Origin: Fuerstiella sp.
GTDB lineage: Bacteria > Planctomycetota > Planctomycetia > Planctomycetales > Planctomycetaceae
Direction of reading: 5' to 3'
Assembly (NCBI GenBank): GCA_022843805.1
Contig: JALHMY010000082.1
Span: 1-44,873, forward strand
DNA: 44,873 nucleotides
The first letter of the stretch is position 1. Every line of letters starts with the position of its first letter. The position numbers and the translations under genes were made by a program. This document shows positions 25,820 to 34,464 of this stretch, one piece after another. The notes under the pieces are model-generated. The model was not told the DNA's origin. It saw nothing but the letters and a program-made list of their open reading frames with translations, and made no database searches.

Positions 25820-28800
25820 TTACTGCTTTACCGAATGAGAATGCGTGGACTGACTCAAGGAACTCTCGTCGAGCAGTTCGTCGGAATTGGTCGAAAGTTC
25901 GGCTGAATGCACAGCGCCGGCGGGAACACCATTCTGACCGGAATCAAGGCGAGCGGTGACAGTGCTGGTTTCCAGATCCGGCTTATGAAGATCCATCGCC
26001 ACTTTGTGACCGGGGAGCCACAGCGGCTCAATGTTCTTCTTCTGGAACAGGTGAGCCAGATGCTCATGGCAGGTAAAGAACAATACCTGCTGCCCGTCTG
26101 CGGCGAGTTCAATCAGACAGTCGGCAGCAGCGTCGGTTCGTTCCTGGTCGAAGTTCACGAACAGGTCATCCATCACAATGGGCAATTCAACTCCGCGTCG
26201 TGCAAATTCACGCACAAGCGCAAATCGGATGGCAAGGAACAGCTGTTCGCGAGTACCACCGCTCAGCTGTTCGACTCGAAACGTCTGGCCGTATTCGTCA
26301 TCGATGCAGAGGAAGTCCTCACCGAGAGGAGCCCAGATGCGATGGTAGCGGCCGGAAGTCATTCGATGCATATACAGAGATGCGGTGACCAGCGTTCCCG
26401 AAATATTTTCCTGCTCGAACTGTCGACGAATCTGCAGGACGGCATCCTGTTCGATGCGTAGCGCGAACCACTGTTCCGCCGCGCGATAGATTTCCGTGGC
26501 CACCTGTGCCTTCTTAAAATATTCAGCGTGCGAGTCACGGCTGGACTCCAGGAGCTTCAGTTCCTGTTTCAGGCTTCCGAGCTCTTCATGATAACCATTG
26601 AGTTTTTCTTCAACTTCACTGAGTTCCATGTCGCGAAGCTGGATGGTTTCCCTGGTTCGCGGAGGATCGAATCGCAGCAGATCGTCTTCAACGATTGCCA
26701 GTTCCTTTTCGGCTGAGGCAACGTCGTTCAGTTCATCCATGGCCTTTTGCAGCTGCACATCGATTTGTTTTCGTCGGGTTTCCCATTCCTGCTGCTGAAT
26801 CAGTTCTTCACGCGAAGACACCGCGGAACGTGCCAGTACAGCGCTGCGTCGCAGTTCAGCGGCTTCCAGCTGGTGCTGCATGTGAATCGCGTCTCGTCCT
26901 TTTGCATCGGATTCCTGCAGGAGTCGTTCGCGCTCAGTGCGATCCCGCTCATGCGTTTTCATCTGCTGCTGCCATGCAGTCAGTACTTCAAGCGGGCGAG
27001 TAAAATTGAGTTTCTTTCCAGCTCCCATTCGGAGCCCGAGCTGTTCTACTCGAAGACGCATGCCTTCGAACATTCGCCTTAGACCTTCCACCTCGGGGGC
27101 GGAATTGCGCCACTGCGCGTGCATCTCCCGAACCTGCTGGATCTTTTGCCACCAGTCGAAAGCCTGCTGAACGTCGACCGTTTCATCCATACCCAGCTTC
27201 GACAGAAGGCGACACCATTCATTGCGTTCCTGAACAACTTCCTGCTGGGACGTTCGAAAACGCTCTCGCAGGATTTTCAGGCGAGCACGACGGAGCAATG
27301 CGTGGTCCTGCCGGCGCATCAGTCGTTCGAGATCAGTAATGCGGCGAGAGCATTCGCCAATTCGCTCGATCAGTTCGGCCGTTGAAGATCGATTATTTCC
27401 ATCGGGCGTCTGGCTGCGGCGCATGGATTCGCCGGCAATTGCCATTTTCTGAATACGTTCCTGAATACTTCGAAGTTCCCGATCGGCCTGGCGAGATTCT
27501 TCAGTCAGATCATCCAGTTTGATGCCCGTCTGGCGATCAAAATGATTTCTCAGGCCATTTCGAACTCCCCACCACATCATTCCTGCAAAGCCGAAAGCTG
27601 CGGCCGCCAGGGCACCACCGAGGGAGCGTCGCGCATCACCGCCGAGAGCAAACGTCATGATTCCGAACAGGAACAGCGCTGTACCGATCCACCAGATGGC
27701 ATTGACGGCTTTATCAACCCATGCCGGAATTCCCTCGTCCGTATCCACCCGACTCATGACTCGACGAACCGTCTGAATCTTGAGAGCAAGGCGTTCTTCC
27801 TGCAGACGCAGGCGACCGAGATTCTCCAGTTCCTGCATGCGGTTCTGTTCGAGCTGAATGGCTTCCACGACGGACATGCCCAGCGCGTCCAGTTCCGTAT
27901 TCAGTTCAATCAGTTCGTCCTGGCTTTTACGGGACAGGCTTCGATTCCAGCGTCGCAGCTTGCCTCGGCGCTGCAGTGCCGTCTGATATCGACGAGCTGA
28001 TTCAAGCAGCTGATGGTGAGCCTGGGGAGACGTATCAACCGAACTCAGACGATCAATGCTCCATCCCGCCCCCAGCTGGGCCATCTGATGATTGAGCTCT
28101 CGCCGCAGTTCGGACGATCGATCTTCGGCCTGTCGAATCTGTTCATCAATCTGTCGCAGCCACTCGGCCTGATCGATCAGGCTCTGGATTGCGTATCGTT
28201 CCTTTTCAAAGGCCGCGTCCACCTGCAGACGTTCGGCCTGAGTTTTGAGCTGGGTGGCCTGATCGTTCAGCTTTTCGCGGCGGTTTGTGCATTCCTGAAT
28301 TTCTTTTTCGCACGCCGCAAGCTGTTTCAGAGCTTCGGTGGGATTGGAATGGACAAAGGGAAGTTTCTGCAGTTCTTCCTGAAGATCGCGACTTCGTTTC
28401 CATGGCTTGTAAGCGCTCTGAAGAAATCGCAGACCTCGCAATTCGTTACTGATGGCCGACTCACGAGTTTGCAGTTCCTGAATTTCTTCATTCAGTTCGC
28501 GTCGTCGTCGAGTGAGTCGGGCGTGGCGGTCCCGGGCCTGGCCAATGTTCCGCCGGGCTCCTGAGAGTTTTGAGTAACGATCGAATAACTCCGGCAGAGT
28601 ACCGGCGGTCCCCTGGTTTTTGAACAATTCCAGTCGCCGATCCTTCACAGAAGCGATCGAATCCAGAATCTGGCGTCCCTGCGGGCCCATGGAAAGCCCG
28701 TAAATGTATTCTGAGACCTGATCGGTGCCGAGTGTGGCCAGTTGCTGAAGCTCGCGAACTCCAACGGCAAAGATATCGGTATAGAGTGATTCACTGGTAC

Positions 28801-29149
28801 CGGAAAGAAGAGCGTTTAGCGCTTCCTCTCTTGAGAGTTCTTCGGGGCCGCCGGAAAGTCTGACCCTGCCTCTGCCGTGAAGTTCGGCCCGGCGATGAAT
28901 TCGCCATGTCCGGCCCGCATGTTCGCAGCGGATGGCACCTCGCCAGGGCTGTTCTTCGTCGGGTCGCTGCCATGCCGGTTCTGCCGACAGCGGTTCAAAG
29001 CCGTACAAGACAGCTCGGACAAAACGCATCAGCGTGGTCTTGCCCGCTTCGTTTGGCCCATAGATCACATTCAGGCCGGAAGGATCGAGCCGCAGCAGAA
29101 GGTTTCGCCAGATTCGGAAGCGGTCGATATCGATTTCCGTCAGCTTCAT
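25820..29149 (-). CDS. SbcC/Rad50-like ATPase, YhaN type
   Basis: The product has 1109 residues. The ABC-type head is split: Walker A GPNEAGKTT (31-39) at the N-terminus, and LSGGTREQL (962-970) with Walker B VMDDLF (Asp994/Asp995) near the C-terminus. Between them are long coiled coils (about 205-470 and 540-900). In the middle, at about 482-530, there is a pair of hydrophobic segments (WWIGTALFLFGIMTFAL and AAAAFGFAGMMWW) instead of a zinc hook, as in Bacillus YhaN. The last ~70 residues are a polar tail. YhaN-like proteins associate with an SbcD/YhaO-type nuclease in DNA repair or end processing. The partner gene ends inside this start codon (ATGA overlap), so coupled translation is expected. 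Confidence 0.9.
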   Translation of the reverse strand: MKLTEIDIDRFRIWRNLLLRLDPSGLNVIYGPNEAGKTTLMRFVRAVLYGFEPLSAEPAWQRPDEEQPWRGAIRCEHAGRTWRIHRRAELHGRGRVRLSGGPEELSREEALNALLSGTSESLYTDIFAVGVRELQQLATLGTDQVSEYIYGLSMGPQGRQILDSIASVKDRRLELFKNQGTAGTLPELFDRYSKLSGARRNIGQARDRHARLTRRRRELNEEIQELQTRESAISNELRGLRFLQSAYKPWKRSRDLQEELQKLPFVHSNPTEALKQLAACEKEIQECTNRREKLNDQATQLKTQAERLQVDAAFEKERYAIQSLIDQAEWLRQIDEQIRQAEDRSSELRRELNHQMAQLGAGWSIDRLSSVDTSPQAHHQLLESARRYQTALQRRGKLRRWNRSLSRKSQDELIELNTELDALGMSVVEAIQLEQNRMQELENLGRLRLQEERLALKIQTVRRVMSRVDTDEGIPAWVDKAVNAIWWIGTALFLFGIMTFALGGDARRSLGGALAAAAFGFAGMMWWGVRNGLRNHFDRQTGIKLDDLTEESRQADRELRSIQERIQKMAIAGESMRRSQTPDGNNRSSTAELIERIGECSRRITDLERLMRRQDHALLRRARLKILRERFRTSQQEVVQERNEWCRLLSKLGMDETVDVQQAFDWWQKIQQVREMHAQWRNSAPEVEGLRRMFEGMRLRVEQLGLRMGAGKKLNFTRPLEVLTAWQQQMKTHERDRTERERLLQESDAKGRDAIHMQHQLEAAELRRSAVLARSAVSSREELIQQQEWETRRKQIDVQLQKAMDELNDVASAEKELAIVEDDLLRFDPPRTRETIQLRDMELSEVEEKLNGYHEELGSLKQELKLLESSRDSHAEYFKKAQVATEIYRAAEQWFALRIEQDAVLQIRRQFEQENISGTLVTASLYMHRMTSGRYHRIWAPLGEDFLCIDDEYGQTFRVEQLSGGTREQLFLAIRFALVREFARRGVELPIVMDDLFVNFDQERTDAAADCLIELAADGQQVLFFTCHEHLAHLFQKKNIEPLWLPGHKVAMDLHKPDLETSTVTARLDSGQNGVPAGAVHSAELSTNSDELLDESSLSQSTHSHSVKQ

Positions 29150-30936
29150 GCTGAGCCTCCCTTGCCGTTATGTCTTCGGAAGTCGCCGTTGCTGTGTGGC
29201 CTTCGCTGGTCCTTCACTTCGGATTCTTCATCGACTTCACTGTCGTCCGCGTCGGCCTCGTTCGCCTCGCTGTCGTCAGATTCATCATCATATACCGAAG
29301 CGTGTTCGTCTTCGTCATGCTCCATCAGCGTCTGCACAGCATCATCATCAGTAAACTGGCCGTTCGCCTGAACACTGTCTTCTGTCAAAACAGACAAATC
29401 GGGGATGAACCAGCCTGCACCGTCGATCCGCATGCGAGCCTGAATCTGTTCGGCATTCAGACCGGATATCAGGGCACTGATTCTCTGTCGCCATCCAACC
29501 GTCAGTTCTTTGTCTGTATCCAGCAGCTTTTGCAGCTGATCAGGCTCAACAAGCAGGCTGCTGTTCACCATGTCAGAATAACGCTGCGCCAGACTCTTTG
29601 AGTCTTCCAGATGCCATTCATCGGGCACAAGTTCAACATTATGTAGAAGGCGAATGGCCTGCCCGGAAAGATTGAGTTCATCCAGTTCAACGGCCACAGC
29701 AACGGCCAGATCATCATGGACAAGTTCCTGGAGTACCGGAAGAGAACATCGGAGCGTCCAGTGAACGGACCAGATTCGATCGGATGGGCCCACGGTTTGC
29801 TGAAGCAGTCGGGCCTTCATTGTTTGCAGCATCGACGACAGCGTCGTTTGCGCGGCCACATGAATCTGAATGTCCTTCCAGTCCACAGAGCTGGTATCGA
29901 TCGACGAAATCTGCACCAGTCCGTCTGCAGAAACCTCAACCAGAGAACAGCATCCGGCGGTTGCCTCGCGATGGCTTCGCGGTTGTGTTGTGCCCGGGCA
30001 ATGAACGTGCCCAAGCGGGCGACGCATCGTTGATCTCTCCAGCTCGCCCGTGAGTGCCAGATAATTCAGGCGACCTTCACGCAGCATCTCATCGACCCAG
30101 GCAACAAAGCCCGGTTCCCACTCCTGCAGATCGGCTTCCAATTCTTCGCCCGGCACCTGATGATCACCGGAATGAGCACCTTCCGGAGGTACTCCGGGAA
30201 GGATCAGCGACTCTTCATCCTCAAGTTCACTTAAGCTGACCTGCGATCTGCTCCGACGCTTTGGACGGTCCGCGAGTGAAACCAGCTTTCCGTGAGGTTT
30301 CAGATGATCTTCATCAACCGCTTCACCACTGGCGGCATTCTGAAGGCCGGTATCCAGCAGATTATCAGTCGCTGCGGCCGCCATCGCTGCCATTCGCTGC
30401 GATTCTTCGTACTTTGCCTGGCTGATCACCGCAATCCGGAATGGCTGAATCCCATCATGTGATTCAGCAATCACTCGAATTCCGAACGAGTCGGTTTCGC
30501 CGTACCACATTGAAGCCGACACCGTCGCAAGGATATGATCGCCTCGCGTCAGTTCAACAGGCTCCGGACTGGAGCTGTAGCAGACGTGCACGTTTGCGGG
30601 CATTTCCGGAATCGATCGCCACGCCTCGGCCGGATCGGCATCTCCTGGCAGCACAAATACCTGAATCTGTTTCGCTTCCAGCTGACGAAACCCATTGAGT
30701 AGCGCAAGTCGGGCACGCAGGCTGCGATCGGCTTCAATAAACACATTGCCGGACAAAAGCAGATAGTCAACCCTGCGAGCAATGCACGCACGAATCACAT
30801 AATCAAAGGACGTCAGTGTTGCGTCTTCAAACGCCTGCCGAAGCTCGTCCGTGAGCACATCAGATGTCTGAACGCTCACCGGCACGTCCAGCCGAACATT
30901 GGCGGCGTGAATAAATCGTTGCGGCTCGAACGCCAT
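29146..30936 (-). CDS. SbcD/YhaO-like protein with degenerate metal site
   Basis: ATG 30936 (596 residues) follows AAGGA; a TTG just before it is less likely. The N-terminus aligns with SbcD/Mre11 metallophosphatases, but the metal-binding motifs are changed. The usual DxH after FIHTA is Asn13/Arg15 (FIHAANVRLD), the Asp of GDLF is Asn64 (LSGNVF), PGNHD is PGDAD (98-101) and the ALGHxH box is ALTGEL. Outer fold landmarks remain, for example LGHVHCPGTTQPRSHRE and CSLVEVSADGLV. It probably no longer cuts DNA. The tail is acidic (SDDSEANEADADDSEVDEES), then basic. It overlaps the YhaN-like gene by four bases and likely forms a complex with that ATPase. Confidence 0.8.
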   Translation of the reverse strand: MAFEPQRFIHAANVRLDVPVSVQTSDVLTDELRQAFEDATLTSFDYVIRACIARRVDYLLLSGNVFIEADRSLRARLALLNGFRQLEAKQIQVFVLPGDADPAEAWRSIPEMPANVHVCYSSSPEPVELTRGDHILATVSASMWYGETDSFGIRVIAESHDGIQPFRIAVISQAKYEESQRMAAMAAAATDNLLDTGLQNAASGEAVDEDHLKPHGKLVSLADRPKRRSRSQVSLSELEDEESLILPGVPPEGAHSGDHQVPGEELEADLQEWEPGFVAWVDEMLREGRLNYLALTGELERSTMRRPLGHVHCPGTTQPRSHREATAGCCSLVEVSADGLVQISSIDTSSVDWKDIQIHVAAQTTLSSMLQTMKARLLQQTVGPSDRIWSVHWTLRCSLPVLQELVHDDLAVAVAVELDELNLSGQAIRLLHNVELVPDEWHLEDSKSLAQRYSDMVNSSLLVEPDQLQKLLDTDKELTVGWRQRISALISGLNAEQIQARMRIDGAGWFIPDLSVLTEDSVQANGQFTDDDAVQTLMEHDEDEHASVYDDESDDSEANEADADDSEVDEESEVKDQRRPHSNGDFRRHNGKGGSA

Positions 30937-31323
30937 CAATCAGAGTCCTTTCCGACAACATGCTCCCTGTCAACACCAAACCCGGCGTCATCTTTTCAGC
31001 CCGATTCAGCCCGGCCGCATTCACGTATCGAACAACCGGGTAATCTGCCCGCGCGGCGTGAACATTAATAAAACGGGAGGTTTAGGGAAAGACTTCTGTG
31101 GCAAACTTCGGCATTTTTCTACAGCTCGTGCACTGTATTTCTCTCAGCGACCCCTTTGCAGTTCAGCTCGAACACGGAATTCGTCGCTGGAAAACTGCCT
31201 GGAAGGTTACAGGGAAAGGGCTGTCAGGGTCTGCGTGATCACTTTGCGCCGCGTGGGGGATCGCTTACTGTTAACGGATGAACGGCAGTCGATTTTGAAT
31301 GTTCCGGAATTCAGGAGCCATCT
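30937..31323. other. Divergent intergenic region
   Basis: 387 bases between the SbcD-like gene (minus) and the sugar kinase (plus). No gene is supported; both promoters should be here, but no clear boxes stand out. Confidence 0.4.
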
Positions 31324-32406
31324 GTGTCGTGTTTTGTTGGGTTTGGGGAAATTATGGCCAGGATGGCCCCGGCGGGATTCCTTCGGCTTCAGCAGGTGTT
31401 GCCTGGTTCACTGGAGGTGACGTTCGCCGGTGCGGAAGCGAATGTCATGGCGTCTCTGGCGATGCTGGGCGCGTCTTCCCGATTCGTAACATCGCTGCCG
31501 GATAATCCGCTTGCCGACGCCTGTATTGTCGACTTAAGGGGCCTGGGCGTCGACACGTCCTGCATTTGTCGGCAGGATGAGGGACGGATGGGGATTTACT
31601 TTGTGGAAACCGGAGCCAATCAGCGTCCGAGCCGCATTACGTACGATCGGGAATTTACCGCCATCAGTCAGGCGCAGCCGGATGATTTCGACTGGGATGC
31701 TGTGTTTCAAAATGCTCACTGGCTGCATCTGACCAGCATCACGGCGGCGTTGTCGAAGAACGCGGCTGAGACAACTCTGGAAGCAGCCCGTCAGGCAAAG
31801 GCTCGTGGAGTCTCCATCTGCTTTGATATTAACTTCCGTGCCAAACTGTGGAGATGGGACAAAAGTCTGACACCGTTGCAGCTGGCAGGTAAGACAGCAC
31901 AATCTCTGATGCCTTATGTGGATCTTTTTCTGGGTAATTCAGAAGATTGTCGGCTATTGGGGGTTGATACGCAGGGATTTGCGGCAGCAGCGTCGGACGA
32001 GCAAATCATGCCTGAGCTGGCTCGACGAACCATAGCCCGATACCCGAACGTGAAGCGGTTCGCGACGACAATGCGGCAGAACATTTCGGCTTCGCATAAC
32101 AACTGGGGTGCCATGTTGTACGATGCTGCGACGGATTCGGCCGTTTTTTCGCCAATTCGCGAGGGCCGGTATCAGCCGTGGGAAATCCGCAGCATTGTGG
32201 ATCGCGTTGGCGCGGGTGATGCTTTTGCTGCCGGTCTGTTATTTGCGATGGAGCACTCGGATTATGATTCAAATCAGGCGGCAATTGACTTTGCGACCGC
32301 TGCCTCCTGTCTTGCTCATTCGGTTGTTGGCGACTTCAATTTTGCCACCAGAGCAGAAATTGATGAGCTGGCAGCCGGAAGTGGCAGCGGTCGAGTGGTA
32401 CGCTAA
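31324..32406 (+). CDS. PfkB-family sugar kinase, KdgK-like
   Basis: The start is GTG 31324, six bases after AGGAG, giving 360 residues and the typical opening FVGFGEIMARMAPAG. The ribokinase fold is evident: GAEANVMASLAMLG near residue 36, CFDINFRAKLW near residue 170, and the catalytic anion-hole motif DRVGAGDAFAAG with Asp299 as general base. The FGEIMxRxxP opening and DxNFR motif are typical of 2-keto-3-deoxygluconate kinases, which phosphorylate KDG in the Entner-Doudoroff or uronate pathways. Other PfkB sugars are possible. No uronate-pathway partner is nearby; the next gene is an oxidoreductase beyond a repeat cluster. Confidence 0.88.
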   Translation: MSCFVGFGEIMARMAPAGFLRLQQVLPGSLEVTFAGAEANVMASLAMLGASSRFVTSLPDNPLADACIVDLRGLGVDTSCICRQDEGRMGIYFVETGANQRPSRITYDREFTAISQAQPDDFDWDAVFQNAHWLHLTSITAALSKNAAETTLEAARQAKARGVSICFDINFRAKLWRWDKSLTPLQLAGKTAQSLMPYVDLFLGNSEDCRLLGVDTQGFAAAASDEQIMPELARRTIARYPNVKRFATTMRQNISASHNNWGAMLYDAATDSAVFSPIREGRYQPWEIRSIVDRVGAGDAFAAGLLFAMEHSDYDSNQAAIDFATAASCLAHSVVGDFNFATRAEIDELAAGSGSGRVVR

Positions 32407-32745
32407 GGCGACCGGCAGTTGAAAACATACCAATCACCGTGACAGACGGAAGGGCGAAGCTCCTGCTGAGCCGAATACGGGAGGGCGAAGCTCCTGCTGA
32501 GCCGAATTTGGGAGGGCGAAGCTCCTGCTGAGCCGAGAAAGCTCGGCTCGGCGGGAGTCTCGCCCTCCCGAGAAAAGTTCGGCTCGGCAGGAGCCTCGCC
32601 CTCCCGTGAAAAGCTCGGCTCGGCGGGGGCCTCGCCCTCCCGAGAAGAACGATTTAGACGCTCGCCTTAGAACGTTGACATTTTTCTGCTGCCATTGAGC
32701 AGAGACAAACATTAAGAAATCAGAAGTGAAGTGGAGACAGATCTG
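32407..32745. other. Intergenic region with repeat cluster
   Basis: The region is almost entirely the palindromic repeat cluster at 32448-32642. The last 100 bases hold only the ribosome site of the oxidoreductase gene. Confidence 0.6.
32448..32642. repeat. GGAGGGCGAAGCTCC palindromic repeat cluster, copy B
   Basis: Three direct units (32448-32473, 32479-32503, 32510-32534) are followed by three inverted units (32545-32570, 32581-32606, 32617-32642). Each is about 26 bases, with short variable spacers of 5-11 bases. The whole cluster can fold into one long hairpin. It belongs to the same family as 23083-23170. Confidence 0.9.
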
Positions 32746-33744
32746 ATGAAGGCCGCTTACATCACAGAAACCGGACCCGCCTCAAACATTCGTTATGGAG
32801 AACTGCCGACGCCTGTACCAGGAGAGAACCAGGTGCTTATCAGGACTCAGGCAGTTGCAGTGAATCCGATTGATACTTATATCCGCAACGGCAATGTAAA
32901 ATTTCAGCTGCCTTTTCCGTGGATTATTGGCTGTGATTTTTCAGGAGTGGTCGAACGGGTCGGATCGGAAGTTAAACGGTTTGCTGCCGGGGATCGAGTC
33001 TGGGGAAGCAATCAGGGTCTGTTTGGCCGTCAGGGGACATTCGCAGAATATTGTGCGGTTGATGAGCAGTGGGTGTATCCGGTTGCTGAAGGCATGACGC
33101 CGGAAGCGGCAGCCGCCGGGGCACTCGTCGGGATCACAGCGCATCTGGGGCTGTTTTTGCATGCCGGTATCAAATCAGGAGATGTGGTGTTTGTGAACGG
33201 CGGAACCGGCGGCGTGGGCTCCTCGGTGGTTCAGCTGGCAAAAGCTGCGGGAGCGACCGTCATTACAACGGCGGGTTCCGATGACAAACTGGCCGCATGC
33301 AGGAAGCTGGGAGCGGACCATGCCCTTTCGTATCGATCCGAACAACTCGACCAGGCTCTGACCGATCTGATAAAAGTAACAGGCCCCATCAATATCTGGT
33401 TTGAAACGCAGCGGACACCCAATCCTGACCGATGTATTCCGCTCATGGCGCTGCGAGGGCGAATTGTTCTGATGGCGGGGCGAGATGCCAGGCCCGAGTT
33501 TCCCGTGGGGCCGTTTTATGTGAAGGATCTTCGTGCCATCGGATTTGCCATGTTCAATGCATCGGCTGAAGAACAGCGTCAGGCAGCCGAACAACTGAAC
33601 CAGTTCTACCGCGACGGCAGATGGAAACCTCAAATTGGAAAAGTGTTACCACTTTCCGAAGCTGCTGCCGCTCATCAGCTGCAGGAAGACAATACACTGA
33701 GTGGTGCAGGCAGTCTTTCCGGGAAAATCGTGCTGAAGCCATAA
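32746..33744 (+). CDS. NADPH:quinone oxidoreductase (zeta-crystallin type)
   Basis: ATG 32746 (332 residues) follows GGAGA at normal spacing; an in-frame GTG 15 bases earlier is less likely. The product is a medium-chain dehydrogenase/reductase without catalytic zinc ligands. Its N-terminal GroES-like domain starts MKAAYITETGPAS, with AVAVNPIDTYIRNG and GCDFSGVVERVG. The Rossmann domain has the NADP-binding loop NGGTGGVGSSVVQLA near residue 150. These are the marks of quinone oxidoreductases that reduce quinones or similar carbonyls with NADPH. It follows the sugar kinase after the repeat cluster and precedes the Dabb gene; no pathway link is evident. The substrate is not predictable. Confidence 0.9.
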   Translation: MKAAYITETGPASNIRYGELPTPVPGENQVLIRTQAVAVNPIDTYIRNGNVKFQLPFPWIIGCDFSGVVERVGSEVKRFAAGDRVWGSNQGLFGRQGTFAEYCAVDEQWVYPVAEGMTPEAAAAGALVGITAHLGLFLHAGIKSGDVVFVNGGTGGVGSSVVQLAKAAGATVITTAGSDDKLAACRKLGADHALSYRSEQLDQALTDLIKVTGPINIWFETQRTPNPDRCIPLMALRGRIVLMAGRDARPEFPVGPFYVKDLRAIGFAMFNASAEEQRQAAEQLNQFYRDGRWKPQIGKVLPLSEAAAAHQLQEDNTLSGAGSLSGKIVLKP

Positions 33745-33914
33745 TCTCAGGAATTCTGCCGCCTCAGGCCTTCAACCGCTCGCGAGTTGTGTTGACTGAG
33801 TCAAATTAGCGGCCGGCGTTATTCAGTCCATCGTATTTCAGTCTGATCCGTGCACGTCAGCGAAATCTCCGGAGCACCGTTTTTCTTTTTTCGTTCTGCA
33901 TCAGGGTTACGAGA

Positions 33915-34223
33915 ATGTTGTCACACATGGTGTATTTTACTCTGAAGGACTCCTCAGAAACTGCGGTTCAGGCGCTTGTGCAGGCCTGCCATAGATATCT
34001 CAAAACGCACGATGGAGTGACGTTTTACGCGGCCGGAAAACTGGCTCCTGAATTTCAGCGGCCAGTGAATGATCAGGCATTCCATGTGGCGTTGCACGTG
34101 GTGTTCACAGACAAAGCTGCTCACAATGCCTATCAGGTGTCAGACGATCATCAGACGTTTATCAGTTCGAACCGTGAAAACTGGGCTCAGGTGCGAGTAT
34201 TTGATGCATGGGTAGACGGCTAG
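33915..34223 (+). CDS. Dabb (stress-responsive A/B barrel) domain protein
   Basis: This small protein of 102 residues begins MLSHMVYFTLKD and contains the typical Dabb pattern: a conserved early His in SHMVYFTL, a helix, then AFHVALHVVFTDKAAHNAYQ and DDHQTFISSNRENW. These proteins form dimeric ferredoxin-like barrels; some are enzymes but most are uncharacterised. The stop codon TAG is also the first three bases of the palindromic element at 34221-34349, so the element may have inserted at, or supplied, the end of the gene. Confidence 0.85.
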   Translation: MLSHMVYFTLKDSSETAVQALVQACHRYLKTHDGVTFYAAGKLAPEFQRPVNDQAFHVALHVVFTDKAAHNAYQVSDDHQTFISSNRENWAQVRVFDAWVDG

Positions 34224-34349
34224 TGCTCTGTCAAGATAAAGAGTTCGGGTTGGAGGTAGTGGATCTTGCTAAAGATCCCCTGGCTGCAGGACCTTTAGCA
34301 AGGTCCACTACCCGAAATTCAAAGCCTGACAAAGCACTAGTGCTCTGTC
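34221..34349. repeat. MITE-like palindromic element
   Basis: Arms TAGTGCTCTGTCA (34221-34233) and TGACAAAGCACTA (34327-34339) are inverted with one mismatch. An inner pair (GGTAGTGGATCTTGCTAAAG on the left against CTTTAGCAAGGTCCACTACC on the right) extends the stem. A further copy of the end TAGTGCTCTGTC lies immediately after at 34338-34349. About 119 bases, with no coding content. Confidence 0.75.
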
Positions 34350-34464
34350 GATTCCTCGATTTGGGGTACGATGGGCATTCCAGCCCGTCAAAACGCAGTC
34401 GAATCGTTTTATGCATTGTTGACTTTGAATACTGTGTTGATTTTGAACTTTTCAGCGAGTGCTG

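Noticed and set aside
31058..31420. 120-codon plus-strand frame before the sugar kinase
   Set aside because: It overlaps the kinase start in another frame, has no ribosome site and no recognisable product.
32448..32642. Possible CRISPR array
   Set aside because: Units switch orientation half-way and spacers are only 5-11 bases, which is a palindromic repeat cluster instead.
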